Notes: generated by a model from the sequence alone, not told the origin. Positions 49,516 through 58,851 are shown, counted from the stretch's first letter. The stretch: DNA of 64,000 bases from Rufibacter roseus (GCF_001647285.1 NZ_LRML01000015.1:1-64000); one strand, 5' to 3'. Translations and numbers: made by a program.

Positions 49516-51822
49516 TTACTGTTGCCTGGAAAAAGAATAAGGGAAAGCACTTTCCTTTGTGCCTCTTTGCATATTTGGTTTCGGCCCCATCTCAAACTTC
49601 AGCTTACCACCTTTCATCAAATCAAAGTGATCTAGCCAATTGCGGTCATAGGTTTTGCCGTTGAACTTGAGCGATTGCACGTAGCGGTTCTCGTCGCTGT
49701 TCTTAGGGGCCTCAATGGTCAGCTTCTTGCCGTTTTCCAGAGTAACAGTCATTTTAGGAAAGAGTGGTGCGCCCAACACGTATTGGGTGGTGCCGGGGGT
49801 GACAGGGTAGAAACCTAAGGCACTGAACACATACCAAGCCGAGGTCTGGCCGTTGTCCTCATCGCCAATGTAGCCGTCTGGAGTGGGTTTATACATACGG
49901 TTCAAGGTTTCGCGCACCCAGTACTGCGCTTTCCAGGGGGCGCCAGCGTGGTTGTAGAGGTAAATCATGTGCTGGATGGGCTGGTTGCCGTGTGCGTACT
50001 GACCCATGTTGGCAATCTGCATTTCGCGTATTTCATGAATAACACTGCCGTAGTAGCTGTCATCGAATACCGGTGGCAGCGTAAACACCGAGTCCAACTT
50101 TTTTACGAAGTTCTCTTTGCCGCCCATCAAATCAATCAACCCCTGCACATCATGAAACACGCTCCAGCTATAGTGCCAGCTGTTGCCTTCGGTAAAGGCG
50201 TCGCCCCATTTGAAGGGGTTGAACGGAGATTGGAACGTGCCGTCTTGGTTTTTGCCGCGCATAAGGCCGGTGCTGGGGTCAAATAAGTGGCGGTAGTTCT
50301 GTCCGCGCTTGGCGTATAGATCAATCTCAGCCTGTGGTTTGTTCAGGGCTTTGGCCAGTTGGTAGATGGTGAAGTCATCATAGGAATACTCCAGGGTACG
50401 GGCGGCGTTCTCGTTGATTTTCACGTCATACGGAACGTAACCCAATTCTTTGTAATACTCTGCGCCCTTGCGTCCGATGGCGGAAATTGGCCCCTCGTTG
50501 TTGGCACCGTGCAACAGCGCCTCATACAGTTTTTCAATGTCATAGCCGCGTAGGCCTTTGATGTAAGCATCTGCCACTACCGAGGCCGAGTTGTTACCCA
50601 CCATAATATCGGCATAGCCAGGGCTAGACCACTCGGGCAGCCAGCCGCCCTCCAGGTAATCATTCACCAGACCCGCCTGCATTTCTACGTTAATGCTTGG
50701 GTACAGGAAGTTCAGGAACGGGTACAGTGCCCGGAACGTGTCCCAGAAGCCGGTGCCGGCGAAGCGGTAGCCGTCATGTACTTTTCCGGTGTAAGGGCTA
50801 TAATGCACTGCTTTGTTCTGGGCGTTCACCTCGTACATTTTGTGCGGGAAGAAGAGCGTGCGGTAAAGGCAGGAGTAGAAAGTCCGCTGCTGCTCATCGG
50901 TGCCGCCCTCTACTTTTATTTTGCCTAAGGTGGTGTTCCAGAGCTGGCGGGCCTTCTCTTTGGTAGCCTCAAAATTATCCTGTGCCAGTTCGCGCTTTAG
51001 GTTCAATTCGGCCTGCTCAAAGCTGATGAATGAAGAGGCAACTTTCAGGTTCACTTGCTCGCCGTCGTTTGTCTTGAACCCAATCACCGCGCCTGAGTGG
51101 TTAGAGGTGAGTTCTAGGGTGTCATTCCCAGTCAGGCTTTTGCCTCTGAAGGTGCGCGCAAGGGCAATTGGTTTGTCAACGTAAATAACGAAGTAATTCT
51201 TAAAGTCTTTTGGGTTAGAGCGGGCGGCGCGGGTGGTATAGCCTATAATCTTTTTTTCCTTCGGAATCACTTTAATGTAAGAGCCACGGTCTAAGGCGTC
51301 AATCACAATAAAGGAGCTGTCGGCTTTGGGGTAAGTGAATCGGAACTGGGCGGCGCGCTCGGTGGGGGTGAATTCGGCGGTCACGTCATGGTCGGCTAGG
51401 TACACGCTGTAATGATAAGGCTTTGCGACTTCAGATTTATGCGAAAACCAGCTGGCGCGACCATCCTGATCGAACCGCATTTTTCTGGTCACCGGCATAA
51501 TGACAAACTGGCCGTAGTCGTTCATCCAGGGGCTGGGCTGGTGTGTTTGCTTGAAACCTCTTATTTTGTCGGCATCGTAGGTATACGCCCAGCCGTGGCC
51601 CATGGTGCCGGTTTGGGGCGTCCAGAGGTTCATTCCCCAGGGCACGGCTACGGCAGGGTAGGTGTTGCCGGTAGAAAGCTCTGGCTTAGAATCAGTACCC
51701 ATGAGCGGGTTTACCAGTTCAGCGGGTTCAAAAGGAGCGTCTTTCTTTTTTTGAGCGGTGGCGGAAGAGAAGCAGAAAAAGGAGGTACAAAGGAAAAGAC
51801 AGAGTCTCAGGCTATTCTTCAT
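49516..51822 (-). CDS. Glycoside hydrolase family 92 enzyme, second copy
   Basis: Secreted enzyme of 768 residues, signal peptide MKNSLRLCLFLCTSFFCFSS. Same domain order as the plus-strand GH92: VNPLMGTDSKPELSTGNTYP, FWDTFRALYPFLNFLYPSIN, the glutamate in EGNSWHYSW and GDEDNGQTSAWYVFSALGFY. It lacks the HTHFSGTGHSDLGD segment of the first protein; here the equivalent reads QTHQPSPWMNDYGQF. The two are thus divergent paralogues with probably different linkage preference; QxHQPSPW is the pattern of the non-alpha-1,2 subgroup (inference). It is convergent with the NIPSNAP gene. Confidence 0.93.
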   Translation of the reverse strand: MKNSLRLCLFLCTSFFCFSSATAQKKKDAPFEPAELVNPLMGTDSKPELSTGNTYPAVAVPWGMNLWTPQTGTMGHGWAYTYDADKIRGFKQTHQPSPWMNDYGQFVIMPVTRKMRFDQDGRASWFSHKSEVAKPYHYSVYLADHDVTAEFTPTERAAQFRFTYPKADSSFIVIDALDRGSYIKVIPKEKKIIGYTTRAARSNPKDFKNYFVIYVDKPIALARTFRGKSLTGNDTLELTSNHSGAVIGFKTNDGEQVNLKVASSFISFEQAELNLKRELAQDNFEATKEKARQLWNTTLGKIKVEGGTDEQQRTFYSCLYRTLFFPHKMYEVNAQNKAVHYSPYTGKVHDGYRFAGTGFWDTFRALYPFLNFLYPSINVEMQAGLVNDYLEGGWLPEWSSPGYADIMVGNNSASVVADAYIKGLRGYDIEKLYEALLHGANNEGPISAIGRKGAEYYKELGYVPYDVKINENAARTLEYSYDDFTIYQLAKALNKPQAEIDLYAKRGQNYRHLFDPSTGLMRGKNQDGTFQSPFNPFKWGDAFTEGNSWHYSWSVFHDVQGLIDLMGGKENFVKKLDSVFTLPPVFDDSYYGSVIHEIREMQIANMGQYAHGNQPIQHMIYLYNHAGAPWKAQYWVRETLNRMYKPTPDGYIGDEDNGQTSAWYVFSALGFYPVTPGTTQYVLGAPLFPKMTVTLENGKKLTIEAPKNSDENRYVQSLKFNGKTYDRNWLDHFDLMKGGKLKFEMGPKPNMQRGTKESAFPYSFSRQQ

Positions 51823-51824
51823 TT

Positions 51825-51860
51825 GTTTTCGGGCAGTTTTTAGAAAAGTAAGGCTAAAAT
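51825..51860. repeat. Family A palindrome at a gene start
   Basis: GTTTTCGGGCAGTTTTTAGA with right arm TAAGGCTAAAAT. It lies immediately upstream of the GH92 ATG, in its leader. Confidence 0.65.
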
Positions 51861-51947
51861 AGAAAACTTCCTTTAGAGCCTCTTCAACTTTAAAACAATT
51901 GTGGCATCAGCGAAAGCTTTTTCCAGGAAAAAAAATTGGATTCACCT

Positions 51948-51983
51948 GTTTTAGACCTGTTTTATTGAAAACAGGTCTAAAAC
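51948..51983. repeat. Family A palindrome, best-preserved copy
   Basis: GTTTTAGACCTGTTTT (51948-51963), loop ATTG, AAAACAGGTCTAAAAC (51968-51983): 16 perfectly paired bases. It abuts a separate terminator hairpin on its right. Confidence 0.9.
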
Positions 51984-52017
51984 GAAGAAAGGCAGGATGT
52001 TCTCCTGCCTTTCTTCG
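51983..52017. terminator. Terminator of the ACP-like gene
   Basis: CGAAGAAAGGCAGGA/TCCTGCCTTTCTTCG, 15-bp arms, loop TGTTC. A T-run follows on the plus strand; on the minus strand, where the ACP-like gene ends, the tail is weaker. Confidence 0.75.
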
Positions 52018-52036
52018 TTTTTTAGATCTACATACA

Positions 52037-52291
52037 TTATTTCTGCCGGTTGGTCTGGCTGGAAACATACTCTACAAAATCACCAACAGTGCGAAGGGGT
52101 ACTTCGTCGGGAATGTTAATTTTAAAGATTTTCTCTAGTTCCCAAATAATACTCACCACATCAAAGGTATCGAAACCGAATTCTTTGTTGAGGTCAGCAG
52201 AAGTGCGAAGCCTGGAGGGCTTAATGGATTTTACGTTGCTGATTACTCTTAAAACCTTCTGGGCGACAGAAGGGGAAGTTGCGGGAATCAT
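52037..52291 (-). CDS. Acyl carrier-like protein lacking the usual serine
   Basis: Protein of 84 residues with the four-helix ACP layout: VAQKVLRVISNVKSIKPSRL, DLNKEFGFDTFDVVSIIWEL, IFKINIPDEVPLRTVGDFVE. Where ACPs carry DSL with the phosphopantetheine serine, this protein reads DTF (codons GAT ACC TTT), so the usual attachment residue is Thr. It may therefore be an inactive or regulatory ACP paralogue, or use threonine. No ketosynthase or other fatty acid gene is adjacent; the RND efflux unit lies upstream on the same strand, 213 bp away. Confidence 0.85.
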   Translation of the reverse strand: MIPATSPSVAQKVLRVISNVKSIKPSRLRTSADLNKEFGFDTFDVVSIIWELEKIFKINIPDEVPLRTVGDFVEYVSSQTNRQK

Positions 52292-52504
52292 ATCTGTAGA
52301 AAGTAAAGACTTTAATCAAATAAATGGTATTAGAAATTTTTAACCGAAGCACTTTGAAAGCCTTCAGATAAAAGAGCCGCAAAAGTACTCCGTCTGATCC
52401 GTATACCCAAGGGCAAGTGCAGTTTCATAAAGGAAAGTCAGAAAAGCGGGCACAAAATGCGCCCGCCTTTCTCATCATTCATGATCTCAGGTGGTGTGTT
52501 GTAC

Positions 52505-55500
52505 TTATACTAAAGCCACATGGCCATGCTCTTCTTTCTTGGCTTCCAATTCAGCGGTTTCACGCTCCAGTTCTTCGGCGGTCTTGTCAATCAGCACAAT
52601 CTCAGTTTGCTTGTCCCAGCCGAACTTGGCCAGTATGCGGTCAAAGCCGTAGTAAATAACTGGTACCACAATCAGGGTGAGGAACATAGAGGAACTCAAA
52701 CCCCCGATCAAGGCCCAGGCCAGGCCATTCTTGGTGGCGCCTACGGAGCCGCCTGCCAAAGCAATCGGCAACATACCAAACACCATGGCCAGGGTGGTCA
52801 TCAAAATAGGGCGGAAGCGGATGCGGACGGCTTCTATCAAGGCGTGTTTTACCTCGTGGCCTTCTTTCTTCATCTGGTTTGTAAAGTCTACCACCATAAT
52901 GGCGTTCTTGGCTACCAGGCCAATCATCATGATAATCCCCAGAATGGAGAATATGCTCAAGTTTTGCGCGGCCAGGGCCAGGGCCAACAAAGCCCCAATA
53001 ATAGCCAGCGGAATAGAGAACAATACTACCAGCGGGTACACATACGAGTCATACAGGGCCACCATAATCAGGTACACGAAGATGATGGAGGCCAGCAAGG
53101 CCAAGCCCAGCGTACCGAAACCTTCGCTTTGGTTCTTCAAGTCACCGGCGTAGTCAACGGTTACTCCGTTAGGTACTTTAATCTCAGCCATTCTTGCCTG
53201 AATCTCGGCACCCACTGAACCAGCCGGCCGGCCGATTACCTGCGAGTTCACGTTCACAGAAGTTACCCGGTTGGTACGTTCCAATTGCGACGGGCCGGTA
53301 GATTGTTTGATATTGGCAAACTGCGCCAACCGAATCAATTGCCCCTGACTGTTCACAAACGACATGTTGCTGATATCGGAAACGCTGCGGCGGTCAAACT
53401 CATCTAACCTAATGTTGATGTCGTAGTCCTGGGTGCCGGAGCGGAAAGTGGCGTTGTCGTCGCCGTTGAAGGCCATGCGCATGGTGGCGCCCACCATCTC
53501 CAGTGACAAGCCCAGGCTCGCCATTTTGGCCCGGTCAACTTCCACTTCAATTTCGGGGTTACCGCCTTCAACAGATACCTCCGCATCTACGGTACCGCCC
53601 ACTTTCTCTATCTCACGCATTACTACTTGTGAGAAAGCCATCAGGGTATCTATATTTGGGCCGGAAAGCACCACCTGAATTGGAGCCTGGGAGTTTCCTA
53701 CCATGCCTACCGGCACCGGGGTTACCTCCACATCGGGTAGTTTGCTTTCAATGTCGGCTTTGGCCTGGCGGCTGAATTTCTGGGTGCTGAACGCCCGCTT
53801 ACTTACATCTACCAGCGTAACGGACAGCTCGGCTTTGTTGGCGGAGTTCTGCCCGGCTTGCGCCGATGCCGTGGTGCCCACCGTGGTAAACACTTTGTCT
53901 ACTTCCGGGATAGACTGTAGGTATTGCTCTACCTGTTTGGTAGCGAAGTTTGTTTGCTCAACTGTGGCATTCTTAGGGAGTTCCAGCTGTAAGCTTACTT
54001 CGCCCCGGTCACCGGTCGGGATAAATTCAGAACCGATAAACCCAAGCGGAACAAGAGCAAAAGAGCCTACTAACAATAGGAATGTCACCGCCAGCGTGAT
54101 GAACTTGTGGTTGAAAGCCCACTTCAGGGCACCAGTGAAACCGTCAATCACTCTATCCAGGAAACGCTCAAAGGAAAGAATAACGCGACCAAAGATGGTT
54201 TTATCTGACAGGTGCTCCAATTTAGAGAAGCGGCTAGCCAGAAGCGGAATAAGGGTAAAGGCCACGAAAAGTGAAATCATGGTGGCCACGGCCACTACCA
54301 CAGCAAACTGCCGAAGAATATCTGACACCAGGCCCGTAGACAAGGCAATAGGGATGAACACCACCACAATTACCAAAGTAATGGAGGTAACGGTGGCACT
54401 GATTTCCTTAATACCATCATAAGCCGCCTGGGCCGGAGATTTACCCATTTCCATGTGGCGGTAAATGTTCTCAATCACCACAATGGCATCATCTACCAGA
54501 ATACCAACTACCAGCGAAAGCGCCAGCAACGACATCAGGTTCAACGAGTAACCCAACAGGAACATCACAATAAACGTGGCCACCAAAGAGGCCGGAATGG
54601 AAATCATCACAATCACGGCGTTACGCAGCGAGTGCAGGAACAACAGCATAACAATGGCCACCAGCACAACAGCAATCATTAAGTCATGCAGTACCGAGTC
54701 GGCGGCCTCCATGGTGAAGGTGGAATTATCAGAGGCGATGTTGAATTTCAGGCCTTCGGCGGCGTACGTTTCTTCCAGTTGAGCCAGGGCTGCAAGAGTT
54801 TTCTCACTTACTTCCACGGCGTTGGCATCTGACTGTTTCTGAATGGTGATACCCACTGAGGCCGAGGAGTTGATGCGTGTGAGTACCTCAATGTCTTTCT
54901 GGGTGTCCTGCACTTCGGCTACATCAGAGAGGCGCACTATACCGTTCTGGTCTTCTTTGATAACCAGGTTCCGCATTTGGTCTAATGACTGGAACTTACC
55001 GGCTAACCTAATCTGGGTCTGGCCATTCTCGTCTTTGATTTTTCCGGTAGGGAAATCCAGGTTGGAGTTAGCTATTTTCTGTTGCACCTGCAGAATGGAA
55101 AGCCCATAAGCTTCGAGTTTGCTGCCGTCAATGTTTACCTTAATCTCACGCTCCTGGCCGCCCAGAATCTTGATGGCCGCCATGCCCGGTACTCTTGACA
55201 GTTCCGGCGTAATTTTGTCGTCAATCAGGTCGAAGAATTCGGTAGGGGCCATGTTGGCCGTGGCACCCATTCTAATGATGGGTAAGTCGTCCAGGTCAAA
55301 TTTGTTCAGCGTGGGCGCCTCTACGCCATCTGGTAAGCGGGAAAGAATGGTGTTGATTTTCCGTTGGGCATCTTGCAAACTCAGGTCAACATCGGTGCCC
55401 TGGTTCAGATTGACCACAATCATGGAGAAGCTTTCCAAGGAGGTAGACTTCATCTCCTTCACGTTCTCCAGGCCGGAGAGCGCGTCTTCAATCTCTTTGG

Positions 55501-55690
55501 TTACGGAGTTTTCCACCTCGTTAGGGGAGGCACCCGGGTAAATGGCGGTTACCGTAATTACCGGCGGGTTGAATTTGGGCAACAGCTCGTAGTTCAGGGC
55601 ACTGTAAGACACCACCCCCAACAGGGTAAGCACCGTAAAGACCACCACCACCAGGGTTGACCGCTGTATGGATATTTTGGTTATGTTCAT
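52505..55690 (-). CDS. RND efflux transporter, HAE-1-like
   Basis: Inner-membrane pump of 1061 residues, 12 predicted helices with two large periplasmic loops (about 40-330 and 560-870). The N terminus MNITKISIQRSTLVVVVFTV and helix 4 with the proton-relay aspartates (VGILVDDAIVVIENIYRHME) match the hydrophobe/amphiphile RND class rather than the metal class. A charged cytoplasmic tail of about 45 residues ends the protein. It exports small molecules together with the adaptor and outer-membrane channel encoded just upstream (36-bp gap). Controlled by the GbsR/MarR operators described below. Confidence 0.95.
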   Translation of the reverse strand: MNITKISIQRSTLVVVVFTVLTLLGVVSYSALNYELLPKFNPPVITVTAIYPGASPNEVENSVTKEIEDALSGLENVKEMKSTSLESFSMIVVNLNQGTDVDLSLQDAQRKINTILSRLPDGVEAPTLNKFDLDDLPIIRMGATANMAPTEFFDLIDDKITPELSRVPGMAAIKILGGQEREIKVNIDGSKLEAYGLSILQVQQKIANSNLDFPTGKIKDENGQTQIRLAGKFQSLDQMRNLVIKEDQNGIVRLSDVAEVQDTQKDIEVLTRINSSASVGITIQKQSDANAVEVSEKTLAALAQLEETYAAEGLKFNIASDNSTFTMEAADSVLHDLMIAVVLVAIVMLLFLHSLRNAVIVMISIPASLVATFIVMFLLGYSLNLMSLLALSLVVGILVDDAIVVIENIYRHMEMGKSPAQAAYDGIKEISATVTSITLVIVVVFIPIALSTGLVSDILRQFAVVVAVATMISLFVAFTLIPLLASRFSKLEHLSDKTIFGRVILSFERFLDRVIDGFTGALKWAFNHKFITLAVTFLLLVGSFALVPLGFIGSEFIPTGDRGEVSLQLELPKNATVEQTNFATKQVEQYLQSIPEVDKVFTTVGTTASAQAGQNSANKAELSVTLVDVSKRAFSTQKFSRQAKADIESKLPDVEVTPVPVGMVGNSQAPIQVVLSGPNIDTLMAFSQVVMREIEKVGGTVDAEVSVEGGNPEIEVEVDRAKMASLGLSLEMVGATMRMAFNGDDNATFRSGTQDYDINIRLDEFDRRSVSDISNMSFVNSQGQLIRLAQFANIKQSTGPSQLERTNRVTSVNVNSQVIGRPAGSVGAEIQARMAEIKVPNGVTVDYAGDLKNQSEGFGTLGLALLASIIFVYLIMVALYDSYVYPLVVLFSIPLAIIGALLALALAAQNLSIFSILGIIMMIGLVAKNAIMVVDFTNQMKKEGHEVKHALIEAVRIRFRPILMTTLAMVFGMLPIALAGGSVGATKNGLAWALIGGLSSSMFLTLIVVPVIYYGFDRILAKFGWDKQTEIVLIDKTAEELERETAELEAKKEEHGHVALV

Positions 55691-55726
55691 GTTCTAGTAC
55701 CTTCTGGTTAAAAGAATTTATTTCTG

Positions 55727-56779
55727 TTAAAGCGTTGTCACTTGAATACCTTCACGGAGGTTTATCTGTCCGCTTTGTACCACTTTCTCACCTGCCTGCA
55801 CCCCTTCAATTATCTCTACCTGGTCTTGCATCACGGCGCCTACTTTCACTTTGCGCAGGGCGGCTTTCCCGTTCTGCACCACGTACACGCTAGGGTTCTG
55901 CACGCTGCCTACAATGGCCTGGCGGGGCAGCAACAGGGCGTCGCGCTGGTCGGCTACTTCAAAGAAGGCAGTGCCATACATACCGGCTTTCAAGTTATTG
56001 TTGGCGGCATTTTTCACCTCAATCTCCACGTCATATTTCAGGGTGGCATCAGATTGGGCGGCAATGGCGGTCACAGTACCCTCGTATTCAGTTCCGCCGC
56101 CGGCGTTGGCGTTTACCTTCACTTTGGTTCCTTTCTTCACCATCAGTACTTCGGCTTCAGAAACCTTTACTTTCAGCTTCAGGCGGTCAACGTTCACAAT
56201 GTCATAGAGCTTGGTGCCCATGTTCAGGAAAGAACCTACTTCAATATACATCTCATTGATCTCGCCGCTGATGGGGGCTGTGATGCGGGTTTTGGCCAGA
56301 CGCTGGCGGGCGGCTACTAGCTGGGCTTTCGTAGCATTCACGTTCAGGCGCACTTCTTCCAGCTGGCGTTTGGTGATGGCTTCGCCGGCGGCCAAGTTCT
56401 CAAAACGGCCCAGGTCTCTTTGGGCTTTTTCATAGTTAGCCTGGGCGGTGGCTACGTCGGCGGCCATGGTGTTGCTTTCCACCTGCACCAACAGTTCACC
56501 GGCTCTTACTTTGTCGCCTTTGCGTTTGAGCACCCGTTGCACCTGACCTGAGGTTTCAGACATCAGGGTGAGGCTTTGGATAGGCGCGAAGTTGCCCTGG
56601 GCGGTAAAGGAACGGTCTATTTTAGCTACTTTGGCCTCTGCCATAGACACCGGAATGGCTTCAGATTTCAGCTCTGAAACGGCCGCGTTGGTGGCCATTT
56701 CCTGCTTGTTCTTGTTCAAGGTATAGGCGGCGGCGCCGATAAGTAGAACCACTACGAGGATATAAAACAGTTTTTTCAT
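55727..56779 (-). CDS. Periplasmic adaptor (membrane fusion protein) of RND pump
   Basis: Protein of 350 residues with N-terminal anchor KKLFYILVVVLLIGAAAYTL. Lipoyl-like domain (about 75-105 and 160-195: SGQVQRVLKRKGDKVRAGEL, ITAPISGEINEMYIEVGS), alpha-hairpin (about 105-160), beta-barrel (about 200-280) and C-terminal membrane-proximal domain. Bridges the RND pump and TolC-like channel. The middle gene of the three-gene unit, 22 bp after the channel gene. Confidence 0.94.
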   Translation of the reverse strand: MKKLFYILVVVLLIGAAAYTLNKNKQEMATNAAVSELKSEAIPVSMAEAKVAKIDRSFTAQGNFAPIQSLTLMSETSGQVQRVLKRKGDKVRAGELLVQVESNTMAADVATAQANYEKAQRDLGRFENLAAGEAITKRQLEEVRLNVNATKAQLVAARQRLAKTRITAPISGEINEMYIEVGSFLNMGTKLYDIVNVDRLKLKVKVSEAEVLMVKKGTKVKVNANAGGGTEYEGTVTAIAAQSDATLKYDVEIEVKNAANNNLKAGMYGTAFFEVADQRDALLLPRQAIVGSVQNPSVYVVQNGKAALRKVKVGAVMQDQVEIIEGVQAGEKVVQSGQINLREGIQVTTL

Positions 56780-56801
56780 TTTTTTAAAGTGTGCGGTGCG
56801 A

Positions 56802-58160
56802 TTAGTTAAGAAGGTTTTTGATTTCGCCGCGGGCTCTGATGTAGTCCAGCTGGGCTATTTGATATTTAAGTTGTTCATTGTTTAAGTTGGTGCGGGCCTC
56901 TCGAAGGCTCACTTCGGTGCTCAGGACATCGGTAAGAGGAGCCAAGCCTTCTTTATACAACTCATTCGTGTTGCGGTACACTTCCTGGGCCAGCTCCACA
57001 TTCCGCTCCTGGGCTTGAATGGAGGCAAGGCTGGCTTCCATCTGGCGGATGCTGTTGTTCAGGGCCATTTGAGTGTTGCGTGCTGCCAGGCTGATATCAT
57101 AGTCTACTATGCGTACTTCGTTCTGCGCCTGTCTTATCTGGTTTCGTCGCTGGAAACCATCAAAGATGGGAATGTTCAGCTGCAGACCTACCGCCGCCGC
57201 CTGAAACCAAGGCTGGCTGCCGTCAAAGAAGTTGAACTGGTTACGCTGGGCATTGTAGTTCAATTGCCCGAAACCGCTTAACGTAGGGAAGTAGCCCGCC
57301 TGAATGTTCTTCACGTTCAGCTCGTTCAGGCGCTTCTGGGTAAGTAAAGTCTGGTAATCTACTCTTTGCGCTAATATGGCTTTGGCGTCTTCAACAGGAG
57401 GTACCAGAACGTTCAGGAGATTGGCAGTTGCTTCTGGAATCTCAATAGGCTCATCCATGGGCAGGCCCATAAAGAACTTGAGGCCGTTCAATTGCTGCTC
57501 ATAGGTGGCGGCCAGGGTTTGGCGCTGATTTTCCAGGTTTATCTTGTTTACGGTTACCCGGTTGTATTCCACTTTGGTGGCCACGTCGTTGCGGTACTGC
57601 AAATCCAGTATTTTCTCCAATTGGTCCAGTCGGTTCAGGTTAGCCTCTATGTTCTTGAACTGCTCTTTGGTTTGCAGCAATTGCAGGTAAGAGGAGCCCA
57701 CGTTGTAGAGCACGTCTTCCTCACTCATGCGGGTGCGCAGGGCGTAGAGGTCGCGGGTTGTGTTGGCAGCCTCCAGTCCTACAAAGAAAGACTTTCGGAA
57801 AATGAGCTGCTGCACTTCCAGACCGCCCTGGGCCGCGTACTTGGTCCCGAACCGTACCGGAACTAAAGTGCCCGGCTGACCGGCAATTTCACCGGGTAGC
57901 AGCTGAACAGGCAAGGAAGGGTTCATGGTAAAGCGGCCGTTGGCCGATAGCTGGGGCAGGCCGGAGCCTTGTGTTTCTTTGATTTTATACTCGGCGCTTT
58001 GCTCGTCTTGCAAGGCTTTTTTCACGTTCTCGTTGTTGGCTACGGCAAAGCGCAGGGCTTCCTGCAAGGTTAGTACCTTGCCCTGCGGCTGCGTTTGTGC
58101 ATAGCTAAAGCTGGCTACCAATACCAGTAGAAAGCTCAGGAATAAGTGTTTTTTATTCAC
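56802..58160 (-). CDS. TolC-family outer-membrane efflux channel
   Basis: Protein of 452 residues from a GTG start (58160); the signal peptide NKKHLFLSFLLVLVASFSYA directly follows. Two structural repeats (about 30-240 and 245-450) with long coiled helices, e.g. LTLQEALRFAVANNENVKKA and SLREARTNLNNEQLKYQIAQ, as in TolC/OMF proteins. It is the first gene of the efflux unit after GbsR. The GTG start and the operator 35 bp upstream suggest its own promoter. No lipoprotein cysteine. Confidence 0.93.
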   Translation of the reverse strand: MNKKHLFLSFLLVLVASFSYAQTQPQGKVLTLQEALRFAVANNENVKKALQDEQSAEYKIKETQGSGLPQLSANGRFTMNPSLPVQLLPGEIAGQPGTLVPVRFGTKYAAQGGLEVQQLIFRKSFFVGLEAANTTRDLYALRTRMSEEDVLYNVGSSYLQLLQTKEQFKNIEANLNRLDQLEKILDLQYRNDVATKVEYNRVTVNKINLENQRQTLAATYEQQLNGLKFFMGLPMDEPIEIPEATANLLNVLVPPVEDAKAILAQRVDYQTLLTQKRLNELNVKNIQAGYFPTLSGFGQLNYNAQRNQFNFFDGSQPWFQAAAVGLQLNIPIFDGFQRRNQIRQAQNEVRIVDYDISLAARNTQMALNNSIRQMEASLASIQAQERNVELAQEVYRNTNELYKEGLAPLTDVLSTEVSLREARTNLNNEQLKYQIAQLDYIRARGEIKNLLN

Positions 58161-58184
58161 GGTTTTAGAATTATTATTTGGTTT

Positions 58185-58222
58185 GTAAAGTATTTTTTAG
58201 TTCTGAAAAATGAGAACTAAAA
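58185..58222 (-). promoter_or_regulatory. Operator and promoter of the efflux unit
   Basis: TTTAGTTCT-N8-AGAACTAAA (58196-58221; one further T/A pair each side) matches the site upstream of the GbsR gene in both half sites and spacing. TACTTTAC (58185-58192, minus strand) next to it is close to the TAnnTTTG element, so the operator would cover the -33 region. Confidence 0.75.
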
Positions 58223-58233
58223 TATTAAAAAAA

Positions 58234-58701
58234 TTATGCTTTTCTTTCTTTTAGCCACTTTTCCATGAGCAAAGGCACCTGGCTTGACAGGTATTCCATA
58301 AACTCAAAGCGATCTTGCACCAGTTGGTTCATCTTTGGGTTGGCATCGCCGCGTAATTCATTGGCTTGTCTCATTAATTTGCTCATTGCTAAGATGCTGT
58401 TCATTTTAGAGATGACCTCTTCGTGCCAATTTTCCCGCAGGGCACTGAAATAGCGTTTCCGGTCGCCAGAAAAGGTAGTGTACTCAATAATGCGCACCTG
58501 TAGTAACAGGTTAAGCGCATTACTGGTCGCACTTTTGCTGATGCCCAATGTTTCAATAATTTCCTCAAAGCTCAGGTACTGCTTATCAGCCACAAACAAC
58601 AACCCCATGATACGGCCCACTACCGGCGGAAAGCCCTGCTGCTCATGGTAGATGCCGATTTTTTCAATCAGCTGCTTCTGTTCTTGATTAAGGTTTACCA
58701 C
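58234..58701 (-). CDS. GbsR/MarR-family transcriptional regulator
   Basis: Winged-helix protein of 155 residues. FEEIIETLGISKSATSNALNLLL is the recognition helix-turn-helix of the GbsR subgroup, followed by the wing EYTTFSGDRKRYFSALRENW and a C-terminal dimerisation helix. N-terminal IGIYHEQQGFPPVVGRIMGLLF is a GbsR signature. It stands directly upstream of the RND efflux unit on the same strand (73 bp to the tolC start) and most likely represses both itself and the pump, since a matching inverted repeat precedes each. Confidence 0.92.
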   Translation of the reverse strand: MVNLNQEQKQLIEKIGIYHEQQGFPPVVGRIMGLLFVADKQYLSFEEIIETLGISKSATSNALNLLLQVRIIEYTTFSGDRKRYFSALRENWHEEVISKMNSILAMSKLMRQANELRGDANPKMNQLVQDRFEFMEYLSSQVPLLMEKWLKERKA

Positions 58702-58734
58702 AGTGTTCTTCGTTCGTTTGGTGTTAGAACGTTA

Positions 58735-58780
58735 CAAAGATAGATATTTGTTTCTTTAGTTCTTAACTTTAAGAACTAAA
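58735..58780 (-). promoter_or_regulatory. Promoter and operator of the GbsR gene
   Basis: TATCTTTG (58735-58742, minus strand) fits TAnnTTTG exactly. The perfect inverted repeat TTTAGTTCTTAA-CT-TTAAGAACTAAA (58755-58780) lies 12 bp upstream, where the -33 contact should be. Its core TTTAGTTCT-N8-AGAACTAAA recurs before tolC. Confidence 0.8.
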
Positions 58781-58851
58781 TTTTTTTAATTATTTCGTCT
58801 ATGAAATAGGTCGCTAAAATAGAAGGTTTTGCTGGCAAATGAAATAAAAGC

